Shown here one piece after another: positions 34,998-44,171 of a stretch of 64,000 bases of DNA. Numbering within the stretch: the stretch's first letter is position 1; every line of letters starts with the position of its first letter. The position numbers were made by a program, and so were the translations under genes. Under the pieces are notes generated by a model, which did no database searches, was not told the DNA's origin, and was given only the letters and a program-made list of their open reading frames with translations. This stretch comes from SZUA-442 sp051011415. GTDB taxonomy: Bacteria > Actinomycetota > Acidimicrobiia > Spongiisociales > UBA5794. The stretch is taken from positions 36,382 through 100,381 of the forward strand of contig JBPCTY010000060.1 in the NCBI GenBank assembly GCA_051011415.1. The letters run 5' to 3'.

Positions 34998-35387
34998 TCA
35001 GACGGCTGGTTGATCTTCTTCCTCTGATGCGATCTCCTTGCGGATCTCATCCATGTCCAAATCCTTGATCTGGCCGATGAGGTCCTCGAGGGCCTCTTCG
35101 GGTAGCGCACCCGGCTGAGAGAAGACTCCGATCTGGTCGCGGAACGCGACGAGGGTGGGAATCGATCGAATCCCAAACCCGGCTGCCAGCTCCTGCTCCG
35201 CCTCGGTATCGACCTTTGCGAACGCGATCTTCAGATCATCGTTCTGATAACGCTCGGACACCTTCTCATAGGTCGGGCCAAACATGCGACAAGGACCGCA
35301 CCATTCCGCCCAGAAATCGATGAGCACGATGTCATTGCTTTCGATTGTCTCGTGCAGGCTCTCCTGCGTGATGTCAATGGTTGCCAT
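34998..35387 (-). CDS. trxA: thioredoxin
   Basis: A 129-residue cytosolic thioredoxin with the active site WAEWCGPCRMFGP (about residues 28-40) and the cis-Pro loop in IRSIPTLVAFRD. The C-terminal 20 residues (LDMDEIRKEIASEEEDQP) are an acidic extension past the usual 105-110 residue domain. It sits just upstream of the ccm operon on the same strand, so it may supply reductant through a CcdA-type protein, but no ccdA is seen here. Confidence 0.92.
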   Translation of the reverse strand: MATIDITQESLHETIESNDIVLIDFWAEWCGPCRMFGPTYEKVSERYQNDDLKIAFAKVDTEAEQELAAGFGIRSIPTLVAFRDQIGVFSQPGALPEEALEDLIGQIKDLDMDEIRKEIASEEEDQPAV

Positions 35388-35465
35388 TGTGAAACTCCGT
35401 GGTGTGTGTCAGGGATTCAACCCGTTGACAACAACGGTATTCCGTCACGAGGCTATCGCCATCCC

Positions 35466-35690
35466 TTACTGATCTGAGCCCAGCTCCTTCATAAACCCGG
35501 CGAGTTCGGTTTGCGCCGCCTCAAGATTGTCCCGGTCAACCATCACCGACACGCGATATGCGCCCATGATTCCTGGGTCGGTTACGACCGAGGAAGGAAT
35601 CCCTGCCTCCATCAGCAGTCCCCACGCCTCATCTGCATGGTCACGAGTGGTGAACACCGCAGCAGCCGCCATTTCACCAAGGGCACCCAT
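35466..35690 (-). CDS. small DUF2007-like protein
   Basis: A 74-residue protein (ATG 35690 in TGATG with the tldE stop). The fold-like pattern AAAVFTTRDHADEAWGLLMEAGIPSSVV, with ISVMVDRDNLEAAQTEL-like C-terminal half, matches the DUF2007 putative signal-transducing family, where a betaalphabeta unit handles an unknown ligand. Function unknown; linked by overlap to the tldDE pair. An upstream start ten codons earlier is inside tldE. Confidence 0.6.
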   Translation of the reverse strand: MGALGEMAAAAVFTTRDHADEAWGLLMEAGIPSSVVTDPGIMGAYRVSVMVDRDNLEAAQTELAGFMKELGSDQ

Positions 35691-37021
35691 CAGCCGTCGA
35701 CACCTCCGGTGAACTTCCACGATCCGAGCCGCATCGATGGTGCATGGATGAAGGTCGGCCCGAACTCCGAGTCCGCAAAACGATCATCGTTCCCGATGTC
35801 GAGCACATTTCCTGCGCCGAGGGCGTCCACAAACGACTGGGTGAACCGCAGGTTCGAAACTGCATCGGTGATGCGACCGTTCTCGATCATGAAGGTGCCA
35901 TTTCTCGTCAGGCCGGTCACGACGAGTGACTTTGGGTCGAGCACCCTGCAGTAGTTGAACGTTGACACATAGATGCCTCGGTCGACTGAGGCGATCAAGT
36001 CATCCGCAGCCGTGTCTCCACCACCAACAAACATGTTCCACGCAAACGGGCCAAAAGCTTCGGCTCCCTGCGCAGCGTGTCCTGTCGACGCAACCCCAGC
36101 CTTTGCCGCAGTTCGCCGGTTGTGCACGAGGCTGCGCGTCACTCCGGATGACACGAGATCGACCTTGCGCTTTGGTGTCCCCTCAACGTCGAAAGGAGCA
36201 AACAGGGCTCTTGGGTCCGTCGCATCGTCCCAAATGTTGACCTGGTCATCGAACTGGGACTCGCCGAGTTCCACGAAGGACATACCTTCTTCGTGAACCT
36301 TTGCGTTGAAGCCATATGCATCGAGGAACACTGCGATCGTCGCAACGCACTCGGGTGAGAGCACTACCTCGTATTCGCCTGGTTTTGCATCGAATGGGTT
36401 CATCGAATCTGTTGCTCGGGTCGCAGCCAATGATCCAACGGCGTGCGCATCAATGGCGTCAAGCGAGACTCCAGCAGCATGGCCAGAGCCTGCGGACTGC
36501 CCGGTCTGGTGGATGCCATCGAGGATGGCGGTGGTGTATCGCCCGGATACGGTGCGCCCCTCGGTATTCCCATATGCATGAGCACGCCCCTCGGTTTGGC
36601 AATACCCGGCTGCAGACAGCCCTCCACCTGCATCGACAAACTGCTTGACCTTCTCTGCCCTTGCGACCGGGTCTGCTGTCGCGGTGGCCTCGTCAAAGTG
36701 CTCGACCGTTGGCGGGTCGACAACTCCACCCAGACCGGGCCAATTGTCGTCCACCGGCTGATCTGCCGCGAGTTCGATCGTTGAATCGACCAATCGCTCG
36801 AGCGCATCGGTCGTGACAACGGTCCCCGTGGCACTTGCGATCCGGCCATCCCTCGCGACACGCACGGATACCTGAGATGCGTCTTCGGACACGTTCTGGT
36901 GGATGAAGGAATTCGCAAATCGGGTGAGGGATGACTCCCCAACGTCGGCATACACCTCAGCGTCTGCCCGATCTCCGACCATCTCCAGGGCTGCGTCCAC
37001 GAGTTGGCGTTCGTTGCTCAT
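35690..37021 (-). CDS. TldE/PmbA subunit of the TldD-TldE protease
   Basis: A 443-residue protein of the TldE family. It lacks the zinc motif of TldD, as expected for this subunit, and has DASQVSVRVARDGRIASATGT near the N-terminus and the C-terminal RNGTFMIENGRITDAVSNLRF. TldD and TldE form a heterodimeric protease that cleaves unfolded peptides and matures modified peptides such as microcins. ATG 37021 overlaps the tldD stop by four bases; a longer frame to 37243 would be inside tldD. Confidence 0.9.
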   Translation of the reverse strand: MSNERQLVDAALEMVGDRADAEVYADVGESSLTRFANSFIHQNVSEDASQVSVRVARDGRIASATGTVVTTDALERLVDSTIELAADQPVDDNWPGLGGVVDPPTVEHFDEATATADPVARAEKVKQFVDAGGGLSAAGYCQTEGRAHAYGNTEGRTVSGRYTTAILDGIHQTGQSAGSGHAAGVSLDAIDAHAVGSLAATRATDSMNPFDAKPGEYEVVLSPECVATIAVFLDAYGFNAKVHEEGMSFVELGESQFDDQVNIWDDATDPRALFAPFDVEGTPKRKVDLVSSGVTRSLVHNRRTAAKAGVASTGHAAQGAEAFGPFAWNMFVGGGDTAADDLIASVDRGIYVSTFNYCRVLDPKSLVVTGLTRNGTFMIENGRITDAVSNLRFTQSFVDALGAGNVLDIGNDDRFADSEFGPTFIHAPSMRLGSWKFTGGVDG

Positions 37022-38457
37022 CCCTTCACCCCCACTCTGACGTTCGCAAACCGTCCCGGCGATGCGCTGTGACCGGTGTGTGCAACCTGCATCGGCTGCC
37101 CCTTTCCACAGTTTGGTGTGCCCCAGTGGACCCACTCCGACTCGCCTGCCAGCCGATCGAGCGACCCCCAGAACTGAGGTGTGATCCCGGTGTAGGTCGG
37201 GTTCTTCAGCATCCGGCCAAGTTCTCCGTTCTTGATCTCCCAAGCAATCTCGGTTCCGAACTGGAAGTTGAGGCGTCTGTCGTCAATCGACCAGGAACGA
37301 TTCGTGGACATATACACACCGTCGTCGGTGTCAGCGATGATGTCGTCAAGGGTTCCAGAGCCCGGGAGAAGACCAACGTTGGTCATCCGAACCATCGGCA
37401 ATCGGTCGTAGCCATCGCCTCTAACCATTCCACCGGGTGGGAGTCCGGCAATCGCGGCAGAGTCCCTCCCGGACAGGACCCCAACCCAGATCCCGTCCTT
37501 CACAATGTCGACGCGCTGGGCAGGGGTCCCCTCATCGTCATAGCCAAAGGTGCCGAGTGCACCGGGCAGCGTTGCATCAGCCGTGATGTTCATCAGCTCT
37601 GACCCGTACCGATGACTGTGCAGTTTCGGCAGCTCGAGATGGCTTGTCCCGGCAAACGCGGCTTCCCACCCGAGAATCCGGTCGAGTTCGATTGCGTGCC
37701 CAACACTCTCGTGAATCTGGAGAGCAAGCTGCGAGCCTTCCAGGATCAGATTGGTCTCCCGCTCCTCCAACTCGTCTGCGGTGAGCAGCGCAACGGCCTC
37801 CTCGCCGATCCGTTGAGCATTGTCTCGGTAGTTCCACGCTTGAACTGTCTCAAACCCACCTGTCTCGTATTGTCCGAACGATTGTGGATACGACCGTCGC
37901 TGTGTCTCGTGTTCGCCGATCGCTGTGGCGTCATAGCCGCCCCCCGACTCGACGAGATGCTGATGGATTCGATGGCCTTGCGATGACACAAACCACTTGT
38001 TGGTATCCCAGAAGGTCAGCGTCCCCGTTGCGATCGACACACCGTCAACGCCTCGCATCGTGCCTGTGACATCGACCAAGAGATCGACCTTGTCAGACAT
38101 TGCGATGTCGAGCGGATTGATCTCATAGGGCGTCTCCCACGCTGTTTGATGGACAGGTACGTCCGCAAACTCCATTGGAGGCCCGGGTACAAGCGCCGAC
38201 GCCTTTGCGATGGCAGCAGCCCGTTCGCCCGCAGCGCGGATCGCTTCAGACGTGAGGTCAGCAGTTGCAGCAAATCCCCACGACGAGCCAATCAACGCAC
38301 GAACGCCAACACCTAGATGCTCGGAGCGGTCATATCGCTCAAGACTCTGATTCTGCACATTGATGGTTTCCGTAGTCACGTGGACCACTCTGGCGTCGGA
38401 GTATGCGGCACCCGCATCCAACGCAGACTGAACACCAAGCGATGCCTCGTCGAACAT
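37018..38457 (-). CDS. tldD: TldD, zinc-binding subunit of the TldD-TldE protease
   Basis: A 479-residue metalloprotease subunit. The HExxxH site is LQIHESVGHAIELD (about residue 245), followed by the conserved C-terminal MVRMTNVGLLPGSGTLDDI and GTPNCGKGQPMQVAHTGHSA. ATG 38457 (MFDEASLGVQ) is preferred to an upstream frame start at 38535. The tldD-tldE gene pair is complete; I see no ribosomally made peptide precursor next to it, so a housekeeping role is likely. Confidence 0.92.
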   Translation of the reverse strand: MFDEASLGVQSALDAGAAYSDARVVHVTTETINVQNQSLERYDRSEHLGVGVRALIGSSWGFAATADLTSEAIRAAGERAAAIAKASALVPGPPMEFADVPVHQTAWETPYEINPLDIAMSDKVDLLVDVTGTMRGVDGVSIATGTLTFWDTNKWFVSSQGHRIHQHLVESGGGYDATAIGEHETQRRSYPQSFGQYETGGFETVQAWNYRDNAQRIGEEAVALLTADELEERETNLILEGSQLALQIHESVGHAIELDRILGWEAAFAGTSHLELPKLHSHRYGSELMNITADATLPGALGTFGYDDEGTPAQRVDIVKDGIWVGVLSGRDSAAIAGLPPGGMVRGDGYDRLPMVRMTNVGLLPGSGTLDDIIADTDDGVYMSTNRSWSIDDRRLNFQFGTEIAWEIKNGELGRMLKNPTYTGITPQFWGSLDRLAGESEWVHWGTPNCGKGQPMQVAHTGHSASPGRFANVRVGVKG

Positions 38458-38485
38458 CACAGCCTTTCGTCGATGTCCGCTCAGA

Positions 38486-39184
38486 CTACGACGGTGCGAT
38501 GTGCTGTACGGGGGCGCCCGATGCCTTTGACACACTCACCGCGTTGGTGACTGCGGCGGTGAGATGTATCGGGCCGTCTGCCCCTTCCACCAGCATCGAA
38601 CCATCTGGACCTGATGCAACAACCACGACGGCGTCTCCAGGCCCGAGACCCTGCGACTGGAGAAACTCGCCATACGGCGGCTCGGCGTGTTCCAGGATCA
38701 CTTCACCGGAACCGGCCGGGATGTCCTTCAATACCGCATGCGGCATCTGGCTCTCCCCGACGCCTGCGGGTATCGCCTTCCCTGTCGGCCCTGTGGCTGG
38801 ATCGCCAAGGAATCCGGAGAGTCGGTCTGCAACCTCGCCGGGTGTCACGTGCTCCATTTCGCAGGCCACCTCATCGGCGCTACGAGGAGACATTCCGAGG
38901 TGATCAACGAGAAATACACCCCACAATCGTCGCGACCTGAGCACGACATTGGCAAGCCGCTCACCGTCTCCGGTGAGTGCGGCCCCCTTGTATGGGACAT
39001 AGCTGACCAGCCCCATGGTCTCCAGCTTCTTGACCATTTGATTTGCGGAGACCGGAGATACGTCCAAGGCGGTTGCGATCGAAGACACCGCAACCAGCGG
39101 CCCCTCACCGTCCTCGATCGCGCGGGCGATCGTGATGACGTACATCTCCTCGGCTTCGGTGGTCGTGCGCTCGGAAGGAGTCAT
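38486..39184 (-). CDS. DtxR/IdeR-family metal-dependent repressor with altered ancillary metal site
   Basis: A 232-residue regulator: winged helix (residues about 10-70), dimerisation domain, and a C-terminal FeoA/SH3-like part (from about 150, AGSGEVILEHAEP, LGPGDAVVVVAS). By hand alignment to DtxR the primary-site residues are kept (Met14, Cys108, Glu111, His112 in DEVACEMEHV), whereas His79, Glu83 and His98 of the ancillary site become Arg85, Gly89 and Asp104. It would sense Fe2+ or Mn2+ with one site. It is encoded 28 bases upstream of tldD. Confidence 0.85.
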   Translation of the reverse strand: MTPSERTTTEAEEMYVITIARAIEDGEGPLVAVSSIATALDVSPVSANQMVKKLETMGLVSYVPYKGAALTGDGERLANVVLRSRRLWGVFLVDHLGMSPRSADEVACEMEHVTPGEVADRLSGFLGDPATGPTGKAIPAGVGESQMPHAVLKDIPAGSGEVILEHAEPPYGEFLQSQGLGPGDAVVVVASGPDGSMLVEGADGPIHLTAAVTNAVSVSKASGAPVQHIAPS

Positions 39185-39208
39185 GCTCGACAGGCTACAG
39201 ATACACGG

Positions 39209-40216
39209 TCATGGCAGTGGCGGCACCTCAACGGGCACCGGGTCCGACACACTTTCGGGGGTCGTGATCACAAAGCTGACCACGATCGACGTTGGCGTAT
39301 TCGAGCCGCTGAGCGGCTCGCCGGATCGCACGAGCGGCTGCGACGCCGAGAACAGGTACAAAGGTCCCGGTGGCCTGATTCCCGTGCCCTGGGCGAGGGT
39401 GCGGAGATGTGGCGGCGTGAGCACAGTTGCATCGACGTCTTCGGTCGCTGGATCATCTGTACCGACAAACGTGACGATCGTGTCGACCTTGGCGGGCAAA
39501 TCTCCCTCGACGGTCCACGACACGTGGCCCCATCCGTCGCCGATGTCAAGCGACTCGATGAACACAGCGTTCTCGTCCCCAAGCTCTATCCGATAACCAT
39601 TCACCTGTTGCGGGACGGTTGCCTCGAGGAGGAGTTCGGCCTCTGTTACCACGGCACCTATTGCGAGGTGTGCTGAGAGTGAGGCATCCCTGATGGCAGC
39701 TATCGGCGGGAACTCGATCGTGATATTGCCGAGTGTCCCGGTCTGGCCGTACTGGCGAAGCATCTGCGACGCCTCGTCACCAAGGAGCAGCTCCCAGTAG
39801 GCGACATCCGGTGGCGGTACCTCGGCTGCGTCGACACCCCCGACGACTGCCGTGGTCAGACCGAACGTGAGCGCCGTTGCAGAAACATCGACGGCTTCAA
39901 CCCTTGCACCCACCTCTTCGTCAAGCGGTGAATACCCAACGGGAAGCTCGCTCGATTGTTGCTGCTCGGGGGCTGCCGGTGTCGTGGTGACGGTCGTCTC
40001 CGTCGCGTCATCACCGGTTGCAGCCTCGTTCCCAGTCGCCGCGGCGTACACGACAAGCGCGCTCACGATGAGTGCGCCCAACACGGCTGCGGCAACTGGC
40101 GCTTTCCACGAGAGGTCAGATGAACCCTCCTCCCGGTCCGGAGTCGCGGGATCAGGGTCGTACGGCGACCTCATCAGGTCGCTGTAGTCGGTCTTGTCGT
40201 TCTGCTTGTCGGTCAT
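39209..40216 (-). CDS. membrane-anchored exported protein, unknown function
   Basis: A 335-residue protein that I do not recognise. Cytosolic N-terminus (about 1-42, acidic), one membrane helix (PVAAAVLGALIVSALVVYAA, about 46-65), a Thr-rich linker with PAAPEQQQSS, then a beta-rich extracytoplasmic domain of some 230 residues. ATG 40216 overlaps the stop of the next upstream gene by four bases. Together with that gene it forms a two-gene unit of similar architecture (helix, Thr-rich linker, beta domain); a shared segment GDLP(A/D) suggests but does not prove paralogy. Confidence 0.6.
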   Translation of the reverse strand: MTDKQNDKTDYSDLMRSPYDPDPATPDREEGSSDLSWKAPVAAAVLGALIVSALVVYAAATGNEAATGDDATETTVTTTPAAPEQQQSSELPVGYSPLDEEVGARVEAVDVSATALTFGLTTAVVGGVDAAEVPPPDVAYWELLLGDEASQMLRQYGQTGTLGNITIEFPPIAAIRDASLSAHLAIGAVVTEAELLLEATVPQQVNGYRIELGDENAVFIESLDIGDGWGHVSWTVEGDLPAKVDTIVTFVGTDDPATEDVDATVLTPPHLRTLAQGTGIRPPGPLYLFSASQPLVRSGEPLSGSNTPTSIVVSFVITTPESVSDPVPVEVPPLP

Positions 40217-41061
40217 GTGACACCTTCGAGCGAGATCTCGAACGCGCCTTCGATAGGAACCCAGACCGTTCCGATGGCCTGGAGAGGAATCTCGTCTGGA
40301 AGATCTCCTGCGACCCATGTCAGGGTGACCCTCGGCCTGCCCTCGGCCTCGAACACTGCCGAGCGCCAGCCTGGGCCGTCGCCGACCACCAAGAAGCCTG
40401 CATCATCAGGGTTCTCGATGTCGAGCTCGACCTGCACAATGGTCGTCTCGCCTTGTACGGAGATGTTCAGAAGGCTCACGGACAGGCCGTCAACGACCTC
40501 CGTCTCAGGTTCGGCTTCAGAAAGCGTGAAGGTCTCTTGCACCGCAAAAGGGGCGAGGGCTTCTGTGATCTCGACAGATTTGATCTCACTCGTTGAGAAG
40601 CCTTCGTCGACATCGAACCGGGCAAAGCGGGTGGAAGCGTTCGCTGGGCCACCCTCGAAGGTCTCGCCATCGTGTGTCTCAACCCTCCAGGTGCGCGGGT
40701 AGACATGGTCGAGGTCTGCGTTCTCGATGGTGGTGACGACACCAAATCCGGCGACGAAGGAGAGGGCCGGCACGCCAAGGTGGGGTGACAACGTGATCAG
40801 GTCATATCCGATTGCCAGACTCGACGGCGATGCCTCGATCGACGTCGGCACAAGCGAGGTTGACGCAATCAAGGTCTCGGATTCGTCTACTTGGTACGTC
40901 GTCGCGGGAAGCGTGGTGGTACTGCTCGTTGCAGCGGCTGGCAGCGAACTCGCGTCTTCCGTGGTGTTGACCTCGCGTATCACGCGAACACCGACGCTCC
41001 CTGCGGCGAGAGCCCCAAGTGCAAACGCCACAACGACCAGCAGCACGGCTCTTATGTTCAC
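40213..41061 (-). CDS. membrane-anchored exported protein, partner of the preceding gene
   Basis: A 282-residue protein of unknown function. The membrane helix is at the N-terminus (VLLVVVAFALGALAAGSVGV), then a Ser/Thr-rich linker (AAATSSTTTLPATT) and a beta-rich domain with many Thr/Val/Glu (WRVETHDGETFEGG, GETTIVQVELDIENPDDAG). GTG 41061 is chosen because GGAGG lies just four bases before it; the frame can open earlier at 41079 or 41136. It is the first gene of the pair and overlaps the second by four bases. Confidence 0.55.
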   Translation of the reverse strand: MNIRAVLLVVVAFALGALAAGSVGVRVIREVNTTEDASSLPAAATSSTTTLPATTYQVDESETLIASTSLVPTSIEASPSSLAIGYDLITLSPHLGVPALSFVAGFGVVTTIENADLDHVYPRTWRVETHDGETFEGGPANASTRFARFDVDEGFSTSEIKSVEITEALAPFAVQETFTLSEAEPETEVVDGLSVSLLNISVQGETTIVQVELDIENPDDAGFLVVGDGPGWRSAVFEAEGRPRVTLTWVAGDLPDEIPLQAIGTVWVPIEGAFEISLEGVT

Positions 41062-41197
41062 GGTGCCTCCGACGATCATCCGAGCCTTCGGACCCAGGGA
41101 TGGTAGGTCTGAGCTGCGACCTGGCGCCGTAGACACATCTAGGCTCGCAGCGTGGCGATGCTGCCCATCCTGACTGCCAACCGACGAGGTACCTCAC

Positions 41198-41656
41198 ATG
41201 ACAACCCACGACCTTGTCGGAAGCTGGAAGCTGGTCAGGTGGACCGTCAAGATGAACGGTGGCCGCGAGGTCCAGCCGTTTGGTGGGAAGGCAACTGGGG
41301 TCATCACCTACACCGAGGAAGGCCGCATGGTTGCGACGCTCATGCGCATCGATCGACCGACGATTGGAACTCGAAGCTTCAATGAAGCAACCGCCATGGA
41401 ACGGGCGTCGGCGGCAGCGGGGTATCTCTCCTATGCGGGGACCTTTGACGTTGTTGGAGACCAGGTTCATCATCACGTCGATCTCAGCCTCTTCCCCGAC
41501 TGGGTCGGAGGCACGCAGATCCGTCACATCGACTGGATCGACAACGGCGATGGCACCACCGATCTCGAATTGTCCGATCTCGGTGTCGACAACCATCGCA
41601 CTGCGACCATCCACCTGCGGTGGCATCGAATCACAGAGGACCGTGAGACTCCATGA
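41198..41656 (+). CDS. lipocalin-like domain protein
   Basis: A 152-residue cytosolic protein with the opening LVGSWKLVRWTVKMNGG and repeated short beta strands with HHHVDLSLFPDWVGG, consistent with the lipocalin-like (Lipocalin_5) family that binds small hydrophobic molecules. No signal peptide. The stop overlaps the ATG of the aldehyde dehydrogenase gene by four bases, which suggests the two act on the same compound. Ligand unknown. Confidence 0.7.
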   Translation: MTTHDLVGSWKLVRWTVKMNGGREVQPFGGKATGVITYTEEGRMVATLMRIDRPTIGTRSFNEATAMERASAAAGYLSYAGTFDVVGDQVHHHVDLSLFPDWVGGTQIRHIDWIDNGDGTTDLELSDLGVDNHRTATIHLRWHRITEDRETP

Positions 41657-43155
41657 AGACACTCGAAGATTGGCAAGCAGCCGCCAAGTCGGTATCACCG
41701 CGCAACGATCTTCTTATCGATGGCGAGTGGACAGAGGCCCTCAGTGGTCAGCGATTCGAGACGATCAACCCTGCAACAGGTGCGGCCGTCACGGACGTGG
41801 CCGAAGCAACTGACGTCGACGTGGACCGCGCCGTTGCCGCGGCACGAACGGCCTTCGACGATGGCAGATGGAGCACACTCTCACCGCGGGACAGGGGACA
41901 AGCCCTCATCAGGCTGGCAGGACTCATCGAATCACACGGCGAGGAGCTCCAGCTCCTTGAAACACTCGACGTCGGAAAGCCTGTCCGATACTCCCGACGT
42001 GTCGATGTTCAGCAGGCCATCTCAACATACGAGTGGTACGGCGAAGCCGCGGACAAGCTCTACGACGAGATCGCACCGACCGGGCCAGAGGCACTCGGTC
42101 TGATCACACGCGAACCAGTAGGCGTCGTCGGTGCAGTGACTCCATGGAACTTTCCCTTGATGATCAACGCATGGAAGCTCGCCCCAGCGCTCATGGCGGG
42201 CAATTCGGTGGTTCTGAAACCGGCCGAGCAGGCTCCGCTTTCTGCCCTGCGCGTCGCCGAGCTTGCGCTTGAAGCTGGCATTCCACCGGGGGTGCTGAAC
42301 GTTGTGCCGGGCTTTGGTGAGACAGCAGGACGTGCGCTGGGACTACACAACGACGTCGATGCCGTGACGTTCACCGGGTCGACCGATGTCGGCAAGATGT
42401 TTCTTCGCTATTCAGCAGACTCGAACATGAAACGAGTGTCAGCGGAAACCGGTGGGAAGACGCCCAACATCATCTTTGCCGACGCTCCGGATCTCGATTT
42501 CGCTGTCGGAGCAGTTGGTTTCTCCATCTTCTGGAACACGGGCGAAATGTGCATCGCGGGTTCGCGACTGATGGTCGAACGATCCATCTACGACGAAACT
42601 GTCGAAAAGGTTGCAGGAGTTGCCGCTTCGTGGAGCCCCGGCGATCCTCTGGATCCAGCGACCAAAGCTGGGCCGATCGTCGATGCCTCTCAGCTCGAAA
42701 GGGTGACCGGCTATATCGACCGAGGAGTCGACGAAGGTGCTCGGCTTGTGGCAGGGGGAAGCCGAACGCTCACCGACACGGGCGGGTACTTCGTGGAGCC
42801 CACCGTCTTCGCCGATGTTGACAACAGCATGGAAATCGCACGCGATGAGATCTTCGGCCCCGTCCTCTCCATCATTCCGTTCGACGCGGAGGATGCCGTC
42901 GGCATTGCGAACGACACGAAGTACGGATTGTCGGCTGCAGTGTGGACATCGAATCTCGGACGGGCCCACACCATGGCAGCTTCACTCCGCGCCGGCACGG
43001 TATGGATCAACAACTTCGACACGTCCGGAATCGTTGCGCCATTTGGCGGCTACAAGGAGTCCGGTTTCGGAGGCAAGGACAAGTCGCTTCACGCCCTCGA
43101 CAAGTACACCAACACAAAGACGACTTGGATCAACCTCGGCCGCGGTGGGGTCTGA
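41653..43155 (+). CDS. NAD(P)-dependent aldehyde dehydrogenase
   Basis: A 500-residue ALDH. Visible: TPWNFPLMINAWKLAPAL (NAD site), FTGSTDVGK, the general-base Glu in SAETGGKTPN and the catalytic Cys300 in NTGEMCIAGSR (Met precedes Cys where Gln is more common). The C-terminal GPVLSIIPF and GFGGKDKS are typical of gamma-aminobutyraldehyde/betaine aldehyde type enzymes, but the substrate cannot be named. Co-translated with the lipocalin-like gene. Confidence 0.93.
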   Translation: MKTLEDWQAAAKSVSPRNDLLIDGEWTEALSGQRFETINPATGAAVTDVAEATDVDVDRAVAAARTAFDDGRWSTLSPRDRGQALIRLAGLIESHGEELQLLETLDVGKPVRYSRRVDVQQAISTYEWYGEAADKLYDEIAPTGPEALGLITREPVGVVGAVTPWNFPLMINAWKLAPALMAGNSVVLKPAEQAPLSALRVAELALEAGIPPGVLNVVPGFGETAGRALGLHNDVDAVTFTGSTDVGKMFLRYSADSNMKRVSAETGGKTPNIIFADAPDLDFAVGAVGFSIFWNTGEMCIAGSRLMVERSIYDETVEKVAGVAASWSPGDPLDPATKAGPIVDASQLERVTGYIDRGVDEGARLVAGGSRTLTDTGGYFVEPTVFADVDNSMEIARDEIFGPVLSIIPFDAEDAVGIANDTKYGLSAAVWTSNLGRAHTMAASLRAGTVWINNFDTSGIVAPFGGYKESGFGGKDKSLHALDKYTNTKTTWINLGRGGV

Positions 43156-43183
43156 GCCACACGCAGATCGCTCAACGGACGCT

Positions 43184-44116
43184 CTAGCCAGCAGGCGAGG
43201 TCGCCGGGGTGACGGTCTCAAGCCAGGCAACAAGCGCTTCAGCCACCCTCGGATCGATGGGCTTCTGTAGCTGCTGCTTGTACTTCTTTGGGTTTGAGAT
43301 CGGACCAGTCTCCTCTCGGAGGATGTGGTCGACGTCAGGGATAACAACGGCGGTACCGCGATCGCCCGTGATCTCGGCGACTGCTGCGATATCGGCGGGA
43401 TTCACCTGAACATCCTTCGATCCCGTGATCGCGAGAACAGGCGTCTCGGTCGATCGAAGCACCGGCTGCGGGTCGTATGCGATGAACTCTCTCATCCACT
43501 TCGCATTGATCTTCTGCATCTGGATTCTCGCAACGTCATCTGTCGTCGATGTGAGCTTCGTCAGTGCCTTCGCCTGCTGCTTCTCGATGCTGGTACCAAA
43601 CACACCCATCAGCGTTTTGATCCAACCGGGAACCGTCTGACCAATCTCGCCAGCCTGCCAGATCAGGGTGCCCTCTCCGGTGTTGATGGTGTAGGACAAC
43701 AATGCCGCACCGTCCGGAGTGAGACCCCTCGCCGACATCTCGGCGGCAAAGAGCGCTCCGACACTGTGGCCAATGGGAACCACCTGGTTGACCGCTGGTT
43801 GGGACTGCAACCATTCAAGCGCCGAGATCGCATCGTCCAACTCGTCATAGAACCCCGTGCTGAGATAGTCCCCAGACGATTCGCCCACCCCCCGCTTGTC
43901 GTACCGCAAGGATGCCCAACCTGCGTCGGCCAGTAGTTCGGCGAGGTCCAGCGAGACACCGAGACTGAGACGCTTGTGGTTTCCATCGCGGTCAAGCGGG
44001 CCCGACCCGGCCACAAGCAGCGCAGCCGAGAACGGACCATCACCGGAAGGCACCATCAGCGTCCCTGCCAGCGTGGCATCTCTAGCCGGAATCTCAACTG
44101 TGTGGCTGGTGGTCAT
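43184..44116 (-). CDS. alpha/beta hydrolase, EstD/S33-like esterase
   Basis: A 310-residue serine hydrolase. The opening VEIPARDATLAGTLMVP and LLVAGSGPLDRDGNHK resemble the EstD-type esterases. The nucleophile is in GHSVGALFAAEM, the acid in ITGSKDVQVNPAD and the base His in IPDVDHILREE. No signal peptide. It is divergent from the HTH gene at 44172 across a 55-base gap holding a palindrome, so it is probably the regulated target. ATG 44116 has GGAG upstream on the minus strand. Confidence 0.85.
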   Translation of the reverse strand: MTTSHTVEIPARDATLAGTLMVPSGDGPFSAALLVAGSGPLDRDGNHKRLSLGVSLDLAELLADAGWASLRYDKRGVGESSGDYLSTGFYDELDDAISALEWLQSQPAVNQVVPIGHSVGALFAAEMSARGLTPDGAALLSYTINTGEGTLIWQAGEIGQTVPGWIKTLMGVFGTSIEKQQAKALTKLTSTTDDVARIQMQKINAKWMREFIAYDPQPVLRSTETPVLAITGSKDVQVNPADIAAVAEITGDRGTAVVIPDVDHILREETGPISNPKKYKQQLQKPIDPRVAEALVAWLETVTPATSPAG

Positions 44117-44134
44117 CTTGGTTCTCCTCGATTG

Positions 44135-44150
44135 TTCTCATAATTGAGAA
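44135..44150. promoter_or_regulatory. inverted repeat, candidate operator of the neighbouring HTH regulator
   Basis: TTCTCA TAAT TGAGAA: two perfect six-base arms around a four-base spacer, the AT-rich centre of the 55-base gap between the divergent esterase (start 44116) and regulator (start 44172) genes. A TATTAG at 44151-44156 could be a -10 for the regulator. The position is right for autoregulation and control of the esterase, but binding is inferred. Confidence 0.55.
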
Positions 44151-44171
44151 TATTAGGGTAGGATCGACGAC

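Noticed and set aside
37022..37243. Longer start for the TldE gene
   Set aside because: The extra part lies inside tldD and has no similarity to TldE N-termini; the ATGA overlap start is better.
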